DNA of 35,919 bases, from the NCBI RefSeq assembly GCF_004359215.1, contig NC_090613.1:7653094-7689012 (forward strand), in the 5' to 3' direction. The position numbers and the translations under genes are program-made. This DNA comes from Bremia lactucae (Eukaryota; Oomycota; Peronosporomycetes; Peronosporales; Peronosporaceae). A model generated the notes under the pieces. It ran no database searches. It was given only the letters and a program-made list of their open reading frames with translations, and was not told where the DNA came from. Shown piece after piece: positions 30,152 through 35,919 of the stretch; position 1 is the first letter of the stretch; the number at the start of each line of letters is the position of its first letter.

Positions 30152-30415
30152 TGTAACGGGGTGTCCCGTTGCAAAATGTAATTTCCTATAAGAATATTAA
30201 TAAACATTATCTCCTATAAAAGAATATAAATTTAAAAGTACAAATTATTATTTTTTTAATAATTTTGACTTAACAGTTTAAATACTACCAAATTTGTTAA
30301 TATTGACGCAATAGTACATTCGTCATATTAATTGTAAGTAAGTTTACATCAACCTCATCAATCGTTACAAGACACAGTTAGGCGTTGCGCAAGGAAGTGC
30401 ATTGCATCATTAGTT

Positions 30416-30720
30416 TTGTCACGGGGCGTGTGTGCTCCGTGCTTTACTTACACGGTCGCTGTTCAGGAAGCTTGGAAGGGAGACACTCGAGTGTTGACTT
30501 GAGGTGGCTGCGGGCATTTTGAAGATAAGCAAGCTAGATTAAGCTATCGAGCAGAAAGTGAGGGAATCCTACAGATCTCGATCCTCAAAAACGTAATAGT
30601 CAGCCGCTATCTACTTTAGACAGTAAATCCTAATTAATCCTAAATATCCCAATATTGCCTATCTAGTATCGCACCTAAATGAGTAATATGTGTACCCCGC
30701 TACAATTATTAATATATTAA
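30416..30720. other. Insert in LTR, no feature recognised
   Basis: About 300 bp, starting with an imperfect hairpin CACGGGGCGTGTGTGCTCCGTG. No frame or known motif. Confidence 0.35.
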
Positions 30721-31033
30721 GGGTGCGACTATTGCCACATACGTTCTGACTGTTGCCACAAACGAAACACCTCTGGTTGGTTAAATCGTTTCGTCTTATC
30801 CCTAAATGTTGAAAGAATAATACCTTCTCATATCCTTGCTGTTCCTCCTTGCGCAAAAAATAGCTTTTAAGAAGTGTGGGCACGTCGTCTTGCGTAATAG
30901 ATTTACCCAAGATCAGCGGGCGGGGCTGCGGATGCAGAACATGCAACGCGGGGAAAGCGCGCGCTGCGTTTGCTTCAAGTACGCATTCTAAGCTCGCAAA
31001 AATGCGTTCGCCATAGTGAATGCGAATATACAT
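30659..31033 (-). CDS. ORF of ~125 aa inside the TIR transposon, unknown
   Basis: From ATG at 31033 the minus frame reads MYIRIHYGERIFASLE, then CVLEANAARAFPALHVLHPQ, then SITQDDVPTLLKSYFLRKEE and YEKVLFFQHLGIRR, before running into the left TIR. The composition and balanced charge look like real protein sequence, but I recognise no family. It may be a transposase fragment or a captured host exon. Confidence 0.35.
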   Translation of the reverse strand: MYIRIHYGERIFASLECVLEANAARAFPALHVLHPQPRPLILGKSITQDDVPTLLKSYFLRKEEQQGYEKVLFFQHLGIRRNDLTNQRCFVCGNSQNVCGNSRTLNILIIVAGYTYYSFRCDTR

Positions 31034-31373
31034 AATAGCAAAAACCAATTGAAATTTTATAATGTATCTTACGTAGAACCAATAATAGCAGTGAATCGTT
31101 ATTACAACGAGTGTCAATCGACGGAGTACATGCCGTTCCACATTTCTGCTGAGTCACCCTATCGACCGATCATATTAGTTTACCAAACCGAGTGTTTGTC
31201 TGTGGCAATAGTCGAAATGTCTGTGGCAATAGTCGCACCCAATCGTGTAACGTATCTTACGTGGGACCAATAAAAGCACCCTATCGACCAATCATTTTAA
31301 GATACACGGATTATCCAATCAAAGGCATTTGTATGTGGCAATAGTTAAATCGTCTGTGGCAAGTGTCGCACCC
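30721..31373. mobile_element. Small TIR transposon with paired GTGGCAA motifs
   Basis: The left end reads GGGTGCGACTATTGCCACA and the right end, reverse complemented, GGGTGCGACACTTGCCACA. The similarity continues inward to about 43 bp, with the motif TTGCCACA repeated once in each end. A second right-type end lies at 31197-31240, also ending GTCGCACCC, so the right terminus is present twice. Target-site duplication is not evident. Size and lack of a full transposase suggest a non-autonomous element. Confidence 0.6.
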
Positions 31374-31575
31374 ATTTGGTAAAGCTAGTAGATAGAAGTT
31401 CGTTAAAAAAAAACTTAATAGAATTACATAGTTTTGTTTTTTCTATTCTTAAGCCTAAGAATTAACCCTTAGCAGCTAAGACTTCTTAGCTACTTTGAAC
31501 CTTCCTCTGCACGTCGTGTACGTGAAGTAATCGAGGCATCCTACCTTCACTGTAATCAGTGTAGGTTGGCTAGTT

Positions 31576-31848
31576 TTATTTTTTTCTGTTTCAACCTATT
31601 TGATACTAGCTTGATTATAAACTAATACAAAACATGTAACAAAGTCTTATCTGTCTTTCTCTTTGCACGCGTCCAGCGCTGACTGGACCGCGGAGAAATT
31701 AGATATAATGGCCTATATCTACCAATGGATATGCTTTCCGAATACTACTACGTAAAAAAATATTCTCCGAAAAATTCTCTTCTTTTAGATGGTATTTTGA
31801 TTAGCAAATTTTCAGTGTTAATTTCATGTAGCGATACGCCCCGTTACA
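31576..31848 (-). repeat. Ty3-2 LTR 5' half, reversed
   Basis: Its right end is ACGCCCCGTTACA and it matches the reversed first half of the LTR at 3850 (AGTGTTAATTTCATGTA, TATAATGGCCTATATC, CGCGTCCAGCGCTG). It abuts the plus-strand LTR piece to the left, head to tail, and is followed at once by an 11-12 base C run. Confidence 0.75.
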
Positions 31849-32329
31849 TCACCCCCCCCCCCTTCAAGACAATCACTCTGACTGCTTTTGGATAGAGCGG
31901 TCACTATAAGATCACTTTACTAAAAACGATGTTGTTTGGTCAGAAATATCATTTCTAATTCTATCGCATGGTTAACAAGTCCATGCGGTATGCGAATAGT
32001 GCGGCGCCTTCGGCTGCGGTTCATGTAGCTGCAGGCTGTTGAAGATTGATGCATTCATCGAAAGTGTTGCACTTTATGCATATGCGTTTATACGGGATCA
32101 GATTACAAGAATAACACGAAGAAGTTGAGTGTTAAAAATATCGTGTGNNNNNNNNNNNNNNNNNNNNNNNNNNNNNNNNNNNNNNNNNNNNNNNNNNNNN
32201 NNNNNNNNNNNNNNNNNNNNNNNNNNNNNNNNNNNNNNNNNNNNNNNTTTCAGGGGAAACTTGATGCATATTCGCACTACCATCTAACATGTCCTTGTTA
32301 AATGTGGGAAATGTGGTCCTTGGACGGAC
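31849..32329. other. Poly-C tract, spacer and assembly gap (N at 32148-32247)
   Basis: The C run at about 31852-31862 is followed by sequence with no recognisable gene. Exactly 100 N fill 32148-32247, a conventional placeholder for a gap of unknown size. Confidence 0.9.
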
Positions 32330-32854
32330 TACAAAGTGCTACCAGGTACTACGACTTGTACTGTTTCAGTACAAGTCCACTTCACACTGCTTCAGTTGTG
32401 AGTGGTGCTTTCCGTTAGATGACGTACACTGTACGTATAGAGGAAGACTTCTCTTAAGACAAGTTAACTTAAGAGGGTAAAATGAAGAAAACTGTATTAA
32501 TATAATTAAGTGTCTCTTTTTCTATCTGTGTAAATGCTAACTTAATCATTATCTAATACTAAACATGTAATTGAATTCTCATCTCTATCCTATCTGTTAT
32601 TCTCTCTTTGATTACTCCTACAGCTGATTAATCTGCGGAATTAATAGATATAATGGCTTATACCTATTTTTGAATAAGAATTCTGAATATTACTATATAA
32701 AGAAATATCCTCCAAAAATTATCTACCTTTTAGATAATATATTAATTGACAACCTCTAAGTGTTAATTTCATGTAACGATACACCTCTTTACAGATAATA
32801 TATTTATAAACAACCTTTAAGTGTTAATTTTATGTAACATTAAACCCCGTTACA
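32330..32854 (-). repeat. Ty3-2 LTR, reversed, with duplicated 5' terminus
   Basis: It matches the LTR at 3850-4284 in reverse, including the stem-loops ACTTGTACTGTTTCAGTACAAGT and CACTTCACACTGCTTCAGTTGTGAGTG. The last 61 bp are present twice in tandem (32732-32792 and 32793-32853), so a second, internal LTR terminus (CCTCTTTACA) is visible. Confidence 0.75.
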
Positions 32855-33330
32855 GGATTTGTCTCATACGATGCTTAAGTTATTCACTATTCCACCAGAT
32901 AGAGCATCGCACACAGCTGTGAGTCCCACCGGATCATTCGAAACCCGTTCCTAACCTGGCTTAGGACTTTCCAGACGTCTTGCACACTTTAATACTGCTA
33001 AATAGACTGTCTGTGCCTTGCGGGTCATGGAATTGCTGGTCCGTACTATTTTTCTCAGCACAAAAATTGAAAAGAACGATCCAGGAAGGTCAGGGAAAAA
33101 TGCTGCAATTACGTCAAAATGAATCTGAAATAAAATTATCCCTACTCCTGCTTCATTAACTTCTACCGCATTCAGGACATAAGAGAAGGGGAATTGCTTG
33201 TGCAAATTGCACTAATATATCCGCTATCCGCAAGTTTTATAGTATTAGGTAGTGAGCAATAAGATAACTTACAAGATGTGCAGTTATAGAATGACACGTG
33301 AACTTCTTAAGAAATACGGCTTTATCTTGC
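32855..33330. other. Intergenic region upstream of the effector
   Basis: About 475 bp between the LTR and the core promoter. A minus frame of 84 codons (32951-33205) has no recognised motif. Nothing else is seen. Confidence 0.4.
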
Positions 33331-33349
33331 GCTCATTTCTGAATTTTTG
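33331..33349 (+). promoter_or_regulatory. Oomycete Inr-FPR core promoter
   Basis: GCTCATTTCTGAATTTTTG matches the oomycete initiator (TCATTYY) followed directly by the flanking promoter region (AWTTT). It lies 18 bp before the effector ATG, implying a 5' leader of about 30 nt. Confidence 0.75.
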
Positions 33350-33366
33350 TCCTTGTTTTCGACGCG

Positions 33367-35814
33367 ATGTCTCAGAAATCCAACCTCCAATTATATCCGC
33401 GCGTCCTGGTCGGTCTGCTCTGTGTCTTAGCCCTGCTGGAATGTACCAAAACGACTACAGTAGTCGCCAGCGGTGTGGAACACCCAGCGAATCGAGGCCT
33501 TAGACAGCAGCTGAAAAAATCATCGGGCCATCTACCTACTGAGCTAGAGGAAAGAACACAAACGCTGCACGATGTGGAGAAGGAGATTCTTGCCAGAGCC
33601 GCACATTCCAACTTGCATTTATTCGATCCGATTGTCAACCTTGTAAACGAGCTAAAAAAGGAACCATCAGCGGAGAAGGTGAAGGAGTCTTTAACCAAGC
33701 AAGTTGAATCGCTTCTAGCCACGGATGTTGGCAAGAGTCTCAAACTGGAGTGTGAAAAAATTATTGCGATACCAGTTAGGCCTGCTTTTGCGGGGCTTGC
33801 CACCAGTCTCGACCCCCTCGTGGCGGTCGCTCACATCGTATCGTTATTTGAAGAACGAATACCCGTACTGATCGAGAAGCTTTCAGCCGTGGATTATGAT
33901 TTTGACAGGCTAGCCGAGGATGCTGAAATGTTCATCGACGAATTTTGTATCCAACAACCCGTCTTGGATGGTGTAAAGACTAACATCGATACGCTACGTG
34001 AAAAGTATTGGATTTTTGAGGCTAGCAGCGTTGAATACACTGAATTTGAGCAGCACTCGGTACAGAGTTTGCTAGAGATGGTGCAAAAAGACCAATCAAA
34101 TGCCTTCATTATAAAAATATGGATGAAAAGACTGCAAAACCAGGTCAAGCTTCTATTCCCAAATGATCATAAAGGTCCTACTTTGGAATATGCGCAAGAT
34201 CAATTAAAGAGTCTGCAGCACGATTTGAATCAGATCACAACCCAATATAGAGTGGATACACTGTTGAACGTACAAGAAGAATTTTGGGAGATGGCTGGTG
34301 GACGATCCGAGCAAGTAAGGAGCTTGCAAAGAAATGATTTGGAGTCACAAGCCGACGCGTTGCATCTTTCAATAGAGCAACACAAAATACTGGAGCAACA
34401 AATGCAGAAACAAAAAGATAGCATCGACCATTTAAGACTACTAGTTGATAAGTTGCGGCAATGTAGAGTGGGGACCGTAGTTTCGTCTAAATTAGAAAAA
34501 CGAATTCAGCGTTTCAACGCAGAGCTATTTTGGGCAAAAGAAGGGCAAGCAAAGCGTGATCAAGTGCGGACGTTTGAAACAAAGCGAGGAAGTCCTCGTG
34601 TGAAGCAGAAGTTGAATGATGCGCAGTATGATGTCTCAATTTGGGAGGAAAAGCAAATTTTCTTCAAGCAGGAATTGAATTCGTATCATCAGTCAAAAAA
34701 GAAGCAAATGGTACTAAATAGGGTTATGAGAGTACTCGAGGACGAGAAGAATTTAGAAAAAGCTCAACTCGCCAAACGGCAAATTTCTGTGATGCACTCT
34801 GTCTGGATGCATGTGTATACTCCAGAAGAGCTACAATACCATCTAAGGTTGTCCACCCGGGCTCCGGAGATTGCCTCAGACGCGAAGTTGTGGTGGACGT
34901 GGGCTGATTTCGTCCGAAAGAAGACCAATCCAGAAATTTATATGAAGCATCTCACTGCTACTTTTCAAAATGATGATGTGAAGCTTTCAAAAAGTATCAT
35001 ACTCACGGAAACGAAGCCATCAGCGAAATCATTGCCTGCTATTGAGATGCGTAACATGTTGAGAAGGTGGCGGGATGCATCCCCAATTGTGTCGCCAGAG
35101 ATGTCCTTTTCCATTTTAGTGGAGTCAGTCCACAAAAATGATCCGAATTTAATCGAATGTCCAGGCTTCGCGTGGTGGGTACATTATAACGTCAAGCATA
35201 TGCCAGACTCGATCATCGATTTTTGGGGTCAAGACAAGGTATTGGAACGTTTAATTTTTTTACAAGACGATGAAGGCAAAACTATATTAGATGGAAACCA
35301 ATTTGCGGAAGCACTGAAATCTTTCTTCGAGCTCGATGAGGTCGATAGTCTTGTTGACGCACTCCAACTTGGGTACTTGAATGGAATCCCTGTTAATCAA
35401 TTTCAGTCTGACTCAAGACTGGAAATTCTCGTTCGCCTGCTAGATTTAAAGCAATCTTCCCCTTCGGTGTACTTCTCGCAGCTTCAAAAATCGTTGGGTG
35501 AAGTCCGATTACAGCTCATGCTGACAAATGAAGCGGTATGGTTCAAGTGTAAAAGCTTAAGCCCACGTCTGCGTACTAATTTACACAATTGTTTCGTCGA
35601 AAGTTGGACAAATAAACTGGTCAGTCTGGTCCTTCGTCAAGATTCAGATTTTATTGCAAAAAATTTTCCGGAACGTCAATCTCTAGTCGACAGTCTACGC
35701 TACAAAGGTGGTGCCATGAAAAACAATGTAGACTTTCAGCTGCTGCTGAATTCAATCATAAAGGTAGAAAGGTTGTTTAATCAAGCAGCCGATGACTTAC
35801 ACTCTCCGATTTAG
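33367..35814 (+). CDS. RxLR-dEER secreted effector candidate, 815 aa, WY-like C-terminus
   Basis: A single-exon secreted protein. Residues 1-35 form a signal peptide with hydrophobic core VLVGLLCVLALLE; RGLR at 43-46 and ELEER at 59-63 make the RxLR-dEER leader tied to delivery of oomycete effectors into plant cells. Residues 64-475 are helical with coiled-coil-like stretches (about 325-375 and 445-475). From about 476 the pattern resembles WY/LWY modules: W480...TPEELQYHLRL, WWTW at 509-512, RRW (568)...SPEMSF and WWVHY at 603-607. Most RxLR effectors are 100-400 aa, so 815 is unusually long; multi-module LWY effectors reach this size. No catalytic motif is seen. The start is supported by the core promoter 18 bp upstream, and the nearest LTR lies 513 bp upstream. 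Host target unknown. Confidence 0.85.
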   Translation: MSQKSNLQLYPRVLVGLLCVLALLECTKTTTVVASGVEHPANRGLRQQLKKSSGHLPTELEERTQTLHDVEKEILARAAHSNLHLFDPIVNLVNELKKEPSAEKVKESLTKQVESLLATDVGKSLKLECEKIIAIPVRPAFAGLATSLDPLVAVAHIVSLFEERIPVLIEKLSAVDYDFDRLAEDAEMFIDEFCIQQPVLDGVKTNIDTLREKYWIFEASSVEYTEFEQHSVQSLLEMVQKDQSNAFIIKIWMKRLQNQVKLLFPNDHKGPTLEYAQDQLKSLQHDLNQITTQYRVDTLLNVQEEFWEMAGGRSEQVRSLQRNDLESQADALHLSIEQHKILEQQMQKQKDSIDHLRLLVDKLRQCRVGTVVSSKLEKRIQRFNAELFWAKEGQAKRDQVRTFETKRGSPRVKQKLNDAQYDVSIWEEKQIFFKQELNSYHQSKKKQMVLNRVMRVLEDEKNLEKAQLAKRQISVMHSVWMHVYTPEELQYHLRLSTRAPEIASDAKLWWTWADFVRKKTNPEIYMKHLTATFQNDDVKLSKSIILTETKPSAKSLPAIEMRNMLRRWRDASPIVSPEMSFSILVESVHKNDPNLIECPGFAWWVHYNVKHMPDSIIDFWGQDKVLERLIFLQDDEGKTILDGNQFAEALKSFFELDEVDSLVDALQLGYLNGIPVNQFQSDSRLEILVRLLDLKQSSPSVYFSQLQKSLGEVRLQLMLTNEAVWFKCKSLSPRLRTNLHNCFVESWTNKLVSLVLRQDSDFIAKNFPERQSLVDSLRYKGGAMKNNVDFQLLLNSIIKVERLFNQAADDLHSPI

Positions 35815-35919
35815 ATAAATACACAAAGAAGCTTCTATGCTCATCAAAAATCTACAGCGATGAGAAATACCAATTTAACAATCGTTCAATGCGTTAAAAG
35901 GTCATTTGAAATCTTGGCG
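35815..35919. other. Sequence downstream of the effector
   Basis: Roughly 100 bp to the window edge; probably 3' untranslated. No poly(A) signal can be assigned with confidence. Confidence 0.4.

Larger units (their letters stand above)
30152..31575 (+). repeat. Ty3-2 LTR in two pieces (30152-30415, 31374-31575)
   Basis: The left piece starts TGTAACGGGGTGTCCCG and runs to GCGTTGCGCAAGGAAGTGC. The right piece resumes at GGTAAAGCTAGTAGATAGAAG, as does the copy at 19.03 kb, and continues through CCTCTGCACGTCGTG to TCAGTGTAGGTTGGCTAG. About 960 bp containing a TIR transposon separates them. Confidence 0.65.

Noticed and set aside
32098..32283. Minus frame crossing the run of N
   Set aside because: Created by reading through the gap; no real sequence supports it.
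1730..32854. Repeated LTR palindromes considered as a CRISPR-like array
   Set aside because: Spacing is irregular, the palindromes differ in sequence within a copy, and each set lies in an LTR with TG...CA termini; the genome is eukaryotic.
1..35919. tRNA or rRNA genes
   Set aside because: No cloverleaf with intact A and B boxes and no rRNA-like conserved block was recognised by eye; a tRNA scan was not possible.

Overview
This window reads as a repeat-rich stretch of an oomycete plant-pathogen genome (Phytophthora or downy-mildew type). Three things point there: an 815-residue secreted protein with a textbook RxLR-dEER leader behind an oomycete Inr/FPR core promoter; a six-exon gene with very short introns (57-81 bp); and chromodomain Ty3/gypsy elements plus Mutator-like (MULE) relics. 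The species cannot be fixed from the sequence alone. A 100-N assembly gap lies at 32148-32247.

Only two genes look intact. One is a multi-spanning amino-acid/auxin permease-family transporter (15906-17777, about 505 residues after splicing). The other is the RxLR-class effector (33367-35814). Nearly everything else is transposon debris, often nested.

Layout: 1-2263 is the 3' end of a Ty3/gypsy chromovirus (called Ty3-1 here), with chromodomain, antisense ORF, polypurine tract and 3' LTR. 2984-5260 is a terminal-inverted-repeat relic holding a 141-residue ORF and an inserted LTR of a second family (Ty3-2). 5616-6150 is a reversed solo Ty3-1 LTR. 7765-9390 is a truncated LTR followed by a MULE transposase pseudogene. 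About 10440-14330 is a decayed Ty3-2 element (RT, RNase H, integrase, chromodomain, antisense ORF, 3' LTR) containing several long near-perfect inverted repeats. 15262-15793 is a rearranged LTR just upstream of the transporter. 17800-19261 is a Ty3-2 LTR split by a MULE deletion derivative. 19775-29149 is a long Ty3-1 element with both LTRs, primer-binding site and polypurine tract, dead in every gene and carrying a 1.9-kb internal tandem duplication. 29199-32854 is a pile of Ty3-2 LTR pieces with a small TIR transposon and the gap. 33331 onward is the effector and its promoter.

The most interesting points are: an antisense ORF between chromodomain and 3' LTR, conserved in both Ty3-1 copies with a candidate counterpart in Ty3-2; a 1,185-bp perfectly identical block inside diverged tandem copies; a cluster of snap-back inverted repeats in dead transposon sequence; the transporter gene boxed in by LTRs 112 bp upstream and 22 bp downstream; and the very large RxLR effector with WY-like C-terminal modules. 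All family calls come from reading motifs; no search was run.
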